NCBI RefSeq assembly: GCF_030544485.1
Contig: NZ_CP130610.1
Location: 3,038,001-3,102,000, forward strand
Source: Halomonas sp. HAL1
Lineage (GTDB): Bacteria > Pseudomonadota > Gammaproteobacteria > Pseudomonadales > Halomonadaceae
DNA: 64,000 nt
Reading direction: 5' to 3'
Shown here: positions 46,600-56,370 of the stretch, in pieces
Numbering within the stretch: the stretch's first letter is position 1
Layout of the letters: each line of letters begins with the position of its first letter
Program-made: the position numbers and the translations under genes
The notes under the pieces: generated by a model
Told to the model about the DNA's origin: nothing
Databases searched by the model: none
Seen by the model: only the letters and a program-made list of their open reading frames with translations

Positions 46600-48240
46600 G
46601 TGGATAACCACGACGATAAACGCCCCCCTGAAGAGCAGGTCTCTGAAGGCATACCTGCCCCAGAGGGTGCGGCGAATCTGATTGACACCGATTATGTCAT
46701 CGGGCAAGACAACATCACCACGAATTCCATGGGTCTCAATCTTGACCTGCACGGCAAGGTGTTTAGCATTTCGGCAGTCGTAGTATTGCTGTTTGTGGTG
46801 CTAACACTCGCGCTACAAGACACTATTGCGCCTATTTATGACGCCATTTTCGGCTTCTTGACCGGCAATCTAGCTTGGTTCTTTATTTCAGCCGCTAATA
46901 TATTCGTCATTTTGTGCTTAGGCCTGATTGTCTCTCCCTTAGGTAAAATCCGCATTGGTGGTGCCGATGCCAAGCCTGATTTTACCTATATGGGCTGGTT
47001 CTCAATGCTGTTTGCCGCAGGTATGGGCATTGGACTGATGTTCTTCGGCGTCAATGAACCGCTGACTCACTTTGGCACATCCTTTGACGGTGGAGACTGG
47101 GCTCCGCTGGCGGGCGCCGAGGGAGATGCCGCAGGGGCGGCTGCATTAGGCATGGCTGCCACGATCTTTCACTGGGGCCTTCATCCCTGGGCAATTTACG
47201 CGGTCGTGGCGCTTTCGCTGGCACTGTTCTCGTTCAATAAGGGCCTGCCGCTCTCCATGCGTTCAGTGTTCTACCCAATTTTGGGTGAGCGTGTTTGGGG
47301 CTGGCCAGGCCATTTAATTGATATTCTGGCCGTCTTCGCTACTCTATTTGGCCTAGCCACATCACTGGGCCTAGGTGCCACTCAGGCCGCTGCGGGCCTT
47401 ACCTACTTGTTCGGCGCACCGGAAAGCGATATCACCATGATCCTGCTGATCGTTGGTATCACGATCATCGCGATTGGCTCCATTCTAGCGGGTGTCGACA
47501 AGGGCGTGCAGCTGCTCTCCAAGATCAATATTGTGATAGCGGCGATGCTGCTGTTCTTTGTGATCGCGGTTGGCCCTACGCTGCTGATTGCCACCGGCTT
47601 CTTTGAGAACCTGTGGAACTATGCAGTTCACCTGCCTGCGCTATCAAATCCATTTGGCCGTGAAGATGCCAACTTTAGTCAAGGCTGGACGGCCTTCTAC
47701 TGGGCATGGTGGATCTCCTGGTCTCCGTACGTCGGCATGTTTATCGCACGGGTATCGCGTGGCCGTACCGTTCGCGAGTTCCTGATATCCGTATTGATAG
47801 TGCCTTCTGTGGTGTCAGTACTGTGGATGACCACCTTCGGCGGCACCGCCATTGACCAATATGTCAGTCACGGTATTGAAGCCGTACGTGACGCTGGCGT
47901 CGACCTGCAGCTCTTCATCATGCTGGAGCAGCTGCCGCTGTCACAAATCACATCGTTCATTGCGATCGTTTTGGTGATTATCTTCTTTGTGACCTCCTCT
48001 GATTCCGGCTCGCTGGTGATCGATTCGATTACGGCAGGCGGTAAGGTCGATGCGCCGAAACCACAGCGCGTGTTCTGGGCAATCATTGAAGGCGCGATTG
48101 CCATTGCGCTACTGCTCGGCGGTGGTCTAACGGCACTCCAGACCATGGCTGTATCCACAGGCTTCCCGTTCACCATCATATTGCTAGTGGCGTGTTATGC
48201 CATTATCAAAGGGTTGATGAGCGAGCCAAAAGCGGTTTAA
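46600..48240 (+). CDS. BCCT-family betaine/choline transporter
   Basis: 546 residues from GTG 46600 with GAGG about 5 bases upstream. About 12 membrane segments. Family marks are AAGMGIGLMFFGVNEPLTHF, HWGLHPWAIYAVVALSLALF and AWWISWSPYVGMFIARVSRG with the aromatic box, plus SSDSGSLVIDSITAGG. The hydrophilic N-terminus of about 50 residues is acidic; the short C-terminus suggests an OpuD/BetT-like carrier rather than the long osmosensing type. It is downstream of proVWX with its own region, giving a second betaine uptake route. Na+ coupling and exact substrate are not visible. Confidence 0.9.
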   Translation: MDNHDDKRPPEEQVSEGIPAPEGAANLIDTDYVIGQDNITTNSMGLNLDLHGKVFSISAVVVLLFVVLTLALQDTIAPIYDAIFGFLTGNLAWFFISAANIFVILCLGLIVSPLGKIRIGGADAKPDFTYMGWFSMLFAAGMGIGLMFFGVNEPLTHFGTSFDGGDWAPLAGAEGDAAGAAALGMAATIFHWGLHPWAIYAVVALSLALFSFNKGLPLSMRSVFYPILGERVWGWPGHLIDILAVFATLFGLATSLGLGATQAAAGLTYLFGAPESDITMILLIVGITIIAIGSILAGVDKGVQLLSKINIVIAAMLLFFVIAVGPTLLIATGFFENLWNYAVHLPALSNPFGREDANFSQGWTAFYWAWWISWSPYVGMFIARVSRGRTVREFLISVLIVPSVVSVLWMTTFGGTAIDQYVSHGIEAVRDAGVDLQLFIMLEQLPLSQITSFIAIVLVIIFFVTSSDSGSLVIDSITAGGKVDAPKPQRVFWAIIEGAIAIALLLGGGLTALQTMAVSTGFPFTIILLVACYAIIKGLMSEPKAV

Positions 48241-48268
48241 GCCTTCGGTATACTTACTCCGTAAAGCA

Positions 48269-48299
48269 AACGGGCAACCCACTGGGTTGCCCGTTTTTT
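48269..48299 (+). terminator. Rho-independent terminator
   Basis: AACGGGCAACCC/GGGTTGCCCGTT stem with a 3-base loop and six Ts on the plus strand, right after the BCCT gene. It also lies at the end of the minus-strand exonuclease gene. Confidence 0.9.
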
Positions 48300-48310
48300 G
48301 TTGATAGCCT

Positions 48311-49036
48311 TTAACACCAAATATCTTTTAAGGGTGTATCAGGCCGGTAATGGGTAGCAATTTGCGCCTGTAGCAACTCTGCAGTCGCCAGCGCATCCAC
48401 CAGGGCGTGATGTCCTTGATAAGCGGGCAAACCATAGCGTTCGCGGCTAGCGTGCAAACGTATCGAAACCGGTGGACGACCCAACCAGCGACGAAAACGC
48501 GCCCAAAGCGTTTGGCGATGGAGCCGCGCCTCCAGCGACATGGTATCGATCATCGGAAACAGCACCCCTTCCCCACGGCGAGCTTTGACAGCGGCATCTA
48601 AAAAAGGCCGCTCGATATTGCGGAAGTGAACGACGACTAATCGACCCGCTAACGCCGCTAACACCTCATCCAATATCACTTCTAAATCTGGCGCCTGGGC
48701 AATCTCCGAGTGGGTAATGTGATGATAGGCAATCGAAGCTTCCGCCAGTGGCCGTGAAGGATTGACCACCCAGTAGCGCCGCTCGGCAAGCTTAATGCGA
48801 TTAAGGGTAAACGGCACAAGACCAATACTGACAATGGCATGACGTCGCTCATCCAGCCCGGTGGTTTCCATATCAAGTGCCACCATGGGCACCTCGGCAA
48901 TCGGGGTTTCCGGGTCAGGCAGTGGAGTACTGAAAAACTGTTGGATCGCCGCACTGTCGGCTTGCTGCGCCCGCTGGGCCATATAGCCCGCCCAATCGGC
49001 CTGAGTGATTTTCTGACGTGGTCGTATTCCAAACAT
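48311..49036 (-). CDS. DEDDh 3'-5' exonuclease (DnaQ/PolC-like)
   Basis: 241 residues. The exonuclease motif I is VALDMETTGLD near residue 53, motif II VVVHFRNIERPFLDAAVK near 135 and motif III YQGHHALVDALATAELL near 210, with the H-x5-D ending typical of DEDDh enzymes. The first 45 residues are an extra helical part. It starts one base from the stop of the CBS/nucleotidyltransferase gene, so they form an operon. This pairing is common in Pseudomonas and Halomonas relatives, but the biological role is not established. Confidence 0.88.
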   Translation of the reverse strand: MFGIRPRQKITQADWAGYMAQRAQQADSAAIQQFFSTPLPDPETPIAEVPMVALDMETTGLDERRHAIVSIGLVPFTLNRIKLAERRYWVVNPSRPLAEASIAYHHITHSEIAQAPDLEVILDEVLAALAGRLVVVHFRNIERPFLDAAVKARRGEGVLFPMIDTMSLEARLHRQTLWARFRRWLGRPPVSIRLHASRERYGLPAYQGHHALVDALATAELLQAQIATHYRPDTPLKDIWC

Positions 49037-49037
49037 T

Positions 49038-50948
49038 TCAGCGCCCCTGCCGCTGAGCGGGCATCGGGTAGCGAAACTTCAGAAATTTTTGCGCATTGCT
49101 AAGCACCTGGAAAGCGTCTTTCAGGGTGTGGCGCTCGCTATCCTCGACATTCTCAGGCTCGATATTGTTATCCGGTAGACGATCTTCTTGCAGGTCGATC
49201 ATTTGATGGCGAAGCCGTGACATGCATAGAAACTCAAACGCATAGCTCAATTTTTCACTCATCCCGGTCGCTAATAACTGGGTATTTCCAATGTCATTCA
49301 AACGCTGGAAAGAGTTCTGCGCTTTGGAGCCGCACGCCAAGGCATGGATACGTACCAAATCCACCATCGGTGCGGTGCCCCGGCGTTTTAGATTGATGGA
49401 GTTGTTATGCTTGCCGTCCTGCTCCATAACAAAGGTGCGGAAAAATCCTAACGGCGGTGTACGGTTTAAGGCATTTCGCGCCATGGCGGCTAAAAATAGC
49501 GGCGATTTGGGTGCCGTTTCAGCAATCAGGTCTTGCAACGTTTCTACATAGTGGTCTTCGCCATAGCAGCTATCCAGGTCAAAAAATATCGAACTGTGTA
49601 GCAGCCTTTCTGGCGTCGGATTGGCCATCCAATCCTGAAAATAGCGCTTCCAAACACTTAGTGGCTGGCGCCACTGCGTATTGGTCGCCATCACGTCACC
49701 TTTGCAATAGGTATAGCCGCAGGCGTCCAAACCATCGCTAACAATTTTCGCCAAGGCGTGAAAGTAAACGTCGTGCTGTTCGGGAACAAACTCATCGGAG
49801 AGGATCAGCGCATTGTCTTGATCGGTAACAATGCTCTGCTCATTACGTGCCATGGACCCATTGACCATAAAGCAGTAAGGCACTGGCGGCGGACCTAGTT
49901 CCGCTTCGGCCATTTCTAGCAGTCGGCGGGTAAAGCTACGCCCGATGGTGGAAAGCGCGCTACCCACCATCTGAGAATTGGCTCCCTCTTGCACCATCCG
50001 TACAAACGCCGCACGAACATCCGGCGCTAAGCGTGCTAACCCTTGAGCGCTGGATTGGTTAAAAATATTACTAACCAGATAGAGGCCGCTATGAGTTTCA
50101 TAACGAATGATATCGGAAAGATGCACGACGCCTACCGGACGCTGTCGATAGAGCACAGGCAGATGATGCACGTTACTGCGAAGCATCGTCAGCATGGCTT
50201 CATAGACCGAGGCATCTGATTGAATGGTAATTAAGCGTGAGGAAACCACTTCGCCCACCGTGGTTTGTGGCGATAACCCCTCAGCCACAACGCGAGTGCG
50301 AAAATCACTATCGGTTAAAATTCCACACATCTGCCAAGTTTGACCTTCGCTGTCTTGGAAGCTGAAGCGTGGGTTGTCACTCCCCTCTTTCAATACCAAT
50401 AGCGCAGAGGCTTGGGCTTCGCTCATCTGCTGGGCGGCTTGCTGAACGCTTGTCGAGACTTCGACCATTACCGGGTAACGAGTCAGCAATTTGCGTATCC
50501 GCGTGACCATCATGTCGTTGGATTTCTTTTGCTGCTCGGCGGCGGTTTCTAGTCGCGGCCGCTCTAACTCAACAAAATCAGCAAAATGGTCATCTTCTTC
50601 ACACAGACGTTGGAAGACTGCGTTAGGGATAAAGTAGATTAAAGTATCTTCAATCGCTTGAGCTGGAAAACGCACTTTGTGGTTACGCAGCAGGCTGAAG
50701 TGACCGAAAATATCGCCTTCGCCCAGGCGATTATATAACTCTCCCTGACTACGATAGACCTCTACAGCGCCACTACGAATATAGCAAAGGTCACTTAATG
50801 TCTCATTGAGTTCTAAAATACTACTACCGGTTTTGAAATAGCTCACTTCTACCTGTTCTGCGATGGCATCGAGAAGATCATCCGACAGCCCATCAAACGG
50901 GGGAAACCGCCCCATATGCTGGCGTATTTCTAGCAGTTCGACATCCAT
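49038..50948 (-). CDS. cNMP-binding/CBS/DUF294 putative nucleotidyltransferase
   Basis: 636 residues with four parts: a cyclic-nucleotide binding fold (about 15-135), a pair of CBS domains (about 155-280), a GlnD-like nucleotidyltransferase domain (about 330-470) with the active-site pattern GSMARNEQSIVTDQDNALIL (G-S-x-x-R-x-E, then D-x-D), and a C-terminal DUF294 region. It may act in nucleotide-based signalling or protein modification in response to a cyclic nucleotide. No histidine-type HD domain is seen. It is first in an operon with the exonuclease. The predicted protein is cytoplasmic. Confidence 0.88.
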   Translation of the reverse strand: MDVELLEIRQHMGRFPPFDGLSDDLLDAIAEQVEVSYFKTGSSILELNETLSDLCYIRSGAVEVYRSQGELYNRLGEGDIFGHFSLLRNHKVRFPAQAIEDTLIYFIPNAVFQRLCEEDDHFADFVELERPRLETAAEQQKKSNDMMVTRIRKLLTRYPVMVEVSTSVQQAAQQMSEAQASALLVLKEGSDNPRFSFQDSEGQTWQMCGILTDSDFRTRVVAEGLSPQTTVGEVVSSRLITIQSDASVYEAMLTMLRSNVHHLPVLYRQRPVGVVHLSDIIRYETHSGLYLVSNIFNQSSAQGLARLAPDVRAAFVRMVQEGANSQMVGSALSTIGRSFTRRLLEMAEAELGPPPVPYCFMVNGSMARNEQSIVTDQDNALILSDEFVPEQHDVYFHALAKIVSDGLDACGYTYCKGDVMATNTQWRQPLSVWKRYFQDWMANPTPERLLHSSIFFDLDSCYGEDHYVETLQDLIAETAPKSPLFLAAMARNALNRTPPLGFFRTFVMEQDGKHNNSINLKRRGTAPMVDLVRIHALACGSKAQNSFQRLNDIGNTQLLATGMSEKLSYAFEFLCMSRLRHQMIDLQEDRLPDNNIEPENVEDSERHTLKDAFQVLSNAQKFLKFRYPMPAQRQGR

Positions 50949-51090
50949 ACGGACTCCTTAGGCTTGCCGGTCAATTGACTGAATAATCAACATATAACGT
51001 AAAGTGTGGCGGGTAGGCTAGGTAAGGTAAACCCACGATGCACTTTAAGATGACCTTGTTGAAAAAATTCATCATTGAAAAGCCGACATG

Positions 51091-51121
51091 AAAAAGCCCG
51101 ATGCGATAAGCACCGGGCTTT
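51091..51121 (-). terminator. Bidirectional terminator-like hairpin
   Basis: AAAGCCCG/CGGGCTTT outer stem with inner pairing and T-runs on both strands. It lies 90 bases after the end of the DUF4168-type gene, and upstream of the CBS gene start, insulating them. Confidence 0.8.
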
Positions 51122-51212
51122 GGTGGCCGAAGCCGAACTGATAGTTACGTGGCTAATTAATTTAGTAAACTAGCTACACTAGAAAGCTATCAGCTGATAT
51201 CAATGACCCAGC

Positions 51213-51605
51213 TTAGGATTGGCTAGCCATTTCCTGAACACGCTGCATCATTTCTGGGTCTTGCTGAATAGATTGACCAATTGCATTGAAGGTATCAACA
51301 TCTAAACCGCTGTCTTCGACCACTTCGATCATGCGGTCATTAGCTTCAGTGCGCACTTCCTGCTGCGCTGATTCATCTTCCGCTTCCTGCAGACGCTGGG
51401 TATATTCTTGAGAAATAACCGCAATTTCTTGAGAAGCATCGGCGAACTGCTGGAGCTGATCGTCAGAAAAATCCTGGGCAGGTGCTGCTTGCTGGGTTGC
51501 CATTGGATCTTGTGTCGAGCCTTGCTCTTGTTGGGCATGAGCGGTAGCCGTCATTAGACCAGTAGCGAGCAGGGCAGCAGAGAACAGAGCAGTCATACGT
51601 TGCAT
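51213..51605 (-). CDS. DUF4168-type periplasmic protein
   Basis: 130 residues from ATG 51605; the frame extends to TTG 51620, but GAGG is 10 bases before the ATG. Signal peptide ends TAHA (about residue 24). The mature part is an all-helical, Gln/Glu/Asp-rich chain with the DUF4168-like core FSDDQLQQFADASQEIAVIS and a conserved DTFNAIGQSIQQDPEMMQRV. It has a low-complexity linker rich in Gln/Ala. Function unknown; a stress-related periplasmic role is plausible. Single-gene unit with its own terminator. Confidence 0.75.
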   Translation of the reverse strand: MQRMTALFSAALLATGLMTATAHAQQEQGSTQDPMATQQAAPAQDFSDDQLQQFADASQEIAVISQEYTQRLQEAEDESAQQEVRTEANDRMIEVVEDSGLDVDTFNAIGQSIQQDPEMMQRVQEMASQS

Positions 51606-51750
51606 AGTAATAAACCTCAATATTGCGTTATGTATGTGCCCAGTGTGACGCGCTGTTTTCGAGCAGGTTCAATTTATTATGTAAAAGTTAGTAACAAAAA
51701 GAACCATATGTATCAAAAAGATGATTTAAACACGCCACCACGGAAAAATA

Positions 51751-52689
51751 ATGACCAGCAAATTCAATAGCTTAAAATACAATGACCTCTCTTCTGCCGG
51801 CTTGGCGGCTATGCCCGCTATTTTTGTTCTTCTCTGGAGCACAGGCTTTATTGGCGCCAAATTTGGCCTGCCTTATGCTGAACCCTTCACATTTCTGTTC
51901 ATACGCTTCGTGCTGACCCTACTGCTGTTAATCCCGTTGGCACTTTTAATGCGCATTCCTTGGCCATCATCGCCTAGGTTATGGTCACATATCGCCATAT
52001 CGGGTTTTCTAGTCCACGGTGCCTACTTGGGTGGCGTCTTCTATGGCATTTACTTAGGCATGCCGGCCGGGCTAGCGGCGCTGCTTGTCGGTCTTCAACC
52101 GCTTTTGACCGCCGCCTTTGCCGGACCACTATTAGGGGAAAAGCTGACACGGCTTCAGTGGGTGGGGTTAAGCCTGGGTTTAATCGGAATCTGCTTAGTC
52201 CTCGGCAGTAAGCTAGAGATTGGTGAATCCCTCTTTGATGGCTTCGGCATTAGCGCTTTACTGTGCGTCACCGCCGCATTAATGGGCATTTCGTTGGGTA
52301 CGCTCTATCAGAAAAGATATTGCACCACTATGCCGCTGCTTTCTGGGGCGGTTATCCAATACTTGGCGGCAGGTGTCCTACTAGGGAGTGGCGCACTGCT
52401 ATTTGAGACACGCCAGGTGGAATGGAGTAGTACTTTTATACTAACCCTTGCTTGGCTGGTGTTGATTCTCTCAATTGCCGCTATCCTGTTACTTATGGCC
52501 TTGATTAAAAAGGGGGAAGCCTCGCGGGTAGCGAGTCTTTTTTATCTTGTGCCACCGGTCACGGCGCTTCAGGCGTGGTGGCTGTTTGACGAACGTCTAC
52601 CCCTACTGGGGCTTGCGGGAATGGTGATTGCCATCACTGGGGTAGTGATGGTGATTCGAAAACCCGCTCATGGGATGACTAAACGATAA
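51751..52689 (+). CDS. EamA/DMT-family transporter
   Basis: 312 residues with ten membrane segments, made of two five-helix EamA repeats. Marks: LWSTGFIGAKFGLPYAEPFT in the first repeat, and PLLTAAFAGPLLGEKLTRLQ followed by WVGLSLGLIGICLVLGS at the end of the first half, and PPVTALQAWWLFDERLPLLG in the second. The substrate of such carriers (amino acids, sugars, drugs) cannot be read from sequence. A weak ribosome site (GGA) precedes the ATG. It is 31 bases before the EAL gene, same strand. Confidence 0.85.
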   Translation: MTSKFNSLKYNDLSSAGLAAMPAIFVLLWSTGFIGAKFGLPYAEPFTFLFIRFVLTLLLLIPLALLMRIPWPSSPRLWSHIAISGFLVHGAYLGGVFYGIYLGMPAGLAALLVGLQPLLTAAFAGPLLGEKLTRLQWVGLSLGLIGICLVLGSKLEIGESLFDGFGISALLCVTAALMGISLGTLYQKRYCTTMPLLSGAVIQYLAAGVLLGSGALLFETRQVEWSSTFILTLAWLVLILSIAAILLLMALIKKGEASRVASLFYLVPPVTALQAWWLFDERLPLLGLAGMVIAITGVVMVIRKPAHGMTKR

Positions 52690-52720
52690 CAAGGTTTTGT
52701 AGACCAGGGTTTGGATAAAC

Positions 52721-53488
52721 ATGTCAGCACAACACCACTGTGCCAGGGTGAACGGACACTGTAACCGTTGCGATTCACCGGTACCTTTTGCATTTACGAT
52801 GGCATTTCAACCAATCGTCGATGTTAGTCAGCGAGAAATTATTTACTACGAAGCGTTAGTGCGCGGGCCCAATGGTGAATCTGCCTTTTCAATACTTGAG
52901 CAAGTAACTCAAGATTTGATGTACCGTTTTGACCAGGCGTGCCGTATTAAAGCTATAGAGCTAGCCAGTGAACTAGGTATGCAGGAAAAGCTCTCTATCA
53001 ACTTTCTTCCCAATGCGGTTTACGAACCAAGAGCGTGCATGCAAGCCACCCTTGAAACAGCGCACCGTATTGGCTGGCCTATCGAGCGGCTCAATTTCGA
53101 AATAACCGAAACTGAGCGAGTTACCGATCGTGGACATTTGCGCAGAATTATCGAAAGTTACCGCGAAATGGGGGTTACCACCTCGTTAGATGACTTTGGT
53201 AATGGCTATGCCAACCTTGACCTATTGACCGACCTGCAGCCAGATTCACTGAAACTTGACCGCGACCTGGTAATGACATGCAATAGCGATAAGCGTCGCC
53301 AAGCCATACTCCGTAGCCTAGTGGCGCTAGCCAGCACATTGGGAATACCACTAATTGCTGAGGGCGTTGAAACCCGTGAAGAGTCTCGCTGCCTAGTTGA
53401 ACTGGGCATTCCGATGCAGCAAGGCTACTACTTTTCCTACCCAAATTTAGAGGCATTGACGGAAATTGACCACGCCAAATACGATTAG
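52721..53488 (+). CDS. Stand-alone EAL-domain protein with Cys/His N-terminus
   Basis: 255 residues. After a 25-residue N-terminus with HHC (residues 5-7), HC (13-14) and C17, spaced like a metal site, the EAL domain has the signature YEALVRG, SINFLPNAV, FEITETE, SLDDFGNGYANL (DDFG with N instead of T), LKLDRDLVM and IAEGVETREES, so all residues usually needed for c-di-GMP hydrolysis are present. It has no GGDEF, PAS or membrane part. It is expected to lower c-di-GMP in the cytoplasm or bind it; the Cys/His cluster could tie it to metal or redox state, which is speculative. Confidence 0.85.
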   Translation: MSAQHHCARVNGHCNRCDSPVPFAFTMAFQPIVDVSQREIIYYEALVRGPNGESAFSILEQVTQDLMYRFDQACRIKAIELASELGMQEKLSINFLPNAVYEPRACMQATLETAHRIGWPIERLNFEITETERVTDRGHLRRIIESYREMGVTTSLDDFGNGYANLDLLTDLQPDSLKLDRDLVMTCNSDKRRQAILRSLVALASTLGIPLIAEGVETREESRCLVELGIPMQQGYYFSYPNLEALTEIDHAKYD

Positions 53489-53549
53489 GTCATGTGAATA
53501 AAGACCATGACCAAATCGGTTATAGATGCTTTTATATCAGCATCCTAAA

Positions 53550-54266
53550 CTATAGTTGTTGCAGATAATCAGCTCCGCCTAAGTTACGCATCTGCTGGCG
53601 TATCCATTGGCTGCGCCGCTCAACCTGGGCGTCGGGCCTTGCGGCGCTACGCGTTAACGGGCTGGGTAAAATAGCGGCCAACAAGCTGGCTTGGCGCTCG
53701 GTCAGGGAATGGGAAGAGGCGCCGAAATAGTGCTTAGCCGCTGCCTCCAATCCAAACACGCCGCGATCCCACTCAGCGACATTGAGATAAACCTCAAGAA
53801 TACGTTGCTTACTCCAAAGTATCTCAATCAGCAGCGTGAACCACGCCTCTAGCCCCTTGCGCGTCCAGCTTCGGCCGGTCCATAGAAACACGTTTTTCGC
53901 CGTTTGCTGGCTCAGGGTGCTGGCACCGCGTAGCCTTCCGCCGTCCCGACTGGCCTGCAACGCGCGGCGTAATTCGACAAGATCAAACCCACTATGGTGT
54001 GGAAAGCGCTGATCCTCTGCGGCAATCACTGCCAGTTTGGCGTTGTCAGAGAGAGAATCCCAACCGCGCCACTCGCGCTGTATCCGAATCGGCTCACTAT
54101 GGATCCAACTCTGTATTTTGCGCTCAACCATCACCATCGAGCCCGGTGGAGGAACAACGCGAAACAGCAGTACCAGCGCGACTGATAGCAGCACAAACGC
54201 TAATACGCCGCGCCATACAATCCGCCATAGCAGACGCATAAAACGGCGCAGCGAACGATTGAGCAT
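53550..54266 (-). CDS. mtgA: Monofunctional peptidoglycan transglycosylase MtgA
   Basis: 238 residues with an N-terminal membrane anchor (about 18-38) and a GT51 domain: EDQRFPHHSGFD has the catalytic Glu, GASTLSQQTAKNVFLW the donor-site pattern, and the last motif KQRILEVYLNVAEWDRGVFG. It polymerises lipid II without a transpeptidase. Its start is only 10 bases after the end of fghA, so the two are probably on one transcript even though the functions are unrelated. Confidence 0.93.
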   Translation of the reverse strand: MLNRSLRRFMRLLWRIVWRGVLAFVLLSVALVLLFRVVPPPGSMVMVERKIQSWIHSEPIRIQREWRGWDSLSDNAKLAVIAAEDQRFPHHSGFDLVELRRALQASRDGGRLRGASTLSQQTAKNVFLWTGRSWTRKGLEAWFTLLIEILWSKQRILEVYLNVAEWDRGVFGLEAAAKHYFGASSHSLTERQASLLAAILPSPLTRSAARPDAQVERRSQWIRQQMRNLGGADYLQQL

Positions 54267-54276
54267 CCAGTTATCC

Positions 54277-55131
54277 TTAACGCTTCATGAGGTGGTCTGC
54301 ATGATAGCGCAGATGATCCTCAATGAACGAGGCAATGAAGAAGTAACTGTGATCGTAGCCCGGCTGACGGCGCAGTGTTAACGGATGATCGTGCTCCTCA
54401 CAAACGGCTTCCAAACGCTCTGGCTGAAGCTGCTCTTCTAAGAACTGATCCGCTTCGCCCTGGTCGATAAACAGTCGCTGACGTGATGCGCCGTTGGCAA
54501 CCAACTCACAAGCGTCATACTGGCGCCAGCGTGACTGATCTTCACCCAGGTAAGCAGTAAAGGCTTGTTGGCCCCATGGGCTGTTCATCGGATTCACCAC
54601 CGGTGAAAAAGCCGATACTGAACTAAAGCGCCCCGGATGACGTAATGCGAGGATCAGCGCACCATGCCCACCCATCGAATGGCCGCTAATGGATTCGCGA
54701 CCATTCACCGGAAAGTGCTGGCGTACCACCGAAGGCAGCTCCTCAATCACATAGTCGTACATGCGATAGTGAGACTTCCAAGGCTCCTCAGTCGCGTTGA
54801 CATAGAAACCAGCCCCGGAACCTAGATCAAAGCTTTCGTGCTCGCCAGGCAAATCCGTGCCTCTAGGGCTGGTGTCAGGGCAGACAATCGCCACACCCAA
54901 TTCGGCGGCAATACGGTGAGCGCCCGCTTTCTGCATAAAGTTTTCGTCATTGCAGGTTAGCCCCGAGAGCCACCAAAGCAGCGGTACGCGCTCGTTTTCC
55001 GCCTGGGGTGGCAAGTAAACGGCAAAGACCATGTCGCAATCCAGCGCACGGGAGTAATGGCGGTAGCGCTTATGCCAGCCACCAAAACTACGGTTAGCAG
55101 ACACCAGTTCTAAAGTTTCACTCATGCTCAT
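54277..55131 (-). CDS. fghA: S-formylglutathione hydrolase
   Basis: 284 residues of the esterase D family. The nucleophile is in GHSMGGHGA, the oxyanion region in PLLWWLSGLTCNDENFMQKA, and the acid and base (DQGEADQFLEE and PGYDHSYFFI) close the triad. It converts S-formylglutathione, the product of the dehydrogenase upstream, to formate and glutathione. AGGA is 8 bases before the ATG. Located 85 bases downstream of adhC and coupled to it as the second step in formaldehyde detoxification. Confidence 0.93.
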   Translation of the reverse strand: MSMSETLELVSANRSFGGWHKRYRHYSRALDCDMVFAVYLPPQAENERVPLLWWLSGLTCNDENFMQKAGAHRIAAELGVAIVCPDTSPRGTDLPGEHESFDLGSGAGFYVNATEEPWKSHYRMYDYVIEELPSVVRQHFPVNGRESISGHSMGGHGALILALRHPGRFSSVSAFSPVVNPMNSPWGQQAFTAYLGEDQSRWRQYDACELVANGASRQRLFIDQGEADQFLEEQLQPERLEAVCEEHDHPLTLRRQPGYDHSYFFIASFIEDHLRYHADHLMKR

Positions 55132-55216
55132 GGGCAGGTTCCTTTAAATGCAGCAAACGCGGCAGGTCTCCCCGCCGCGTTTTAAACGTGCTAGCTATCA
55201 GTTTCAGCAATGATAC

Positions 55217-56350
<1,134 letters not shown>

Positions 56351-56370
56351 TCAAAAATATTAACTAAGGC

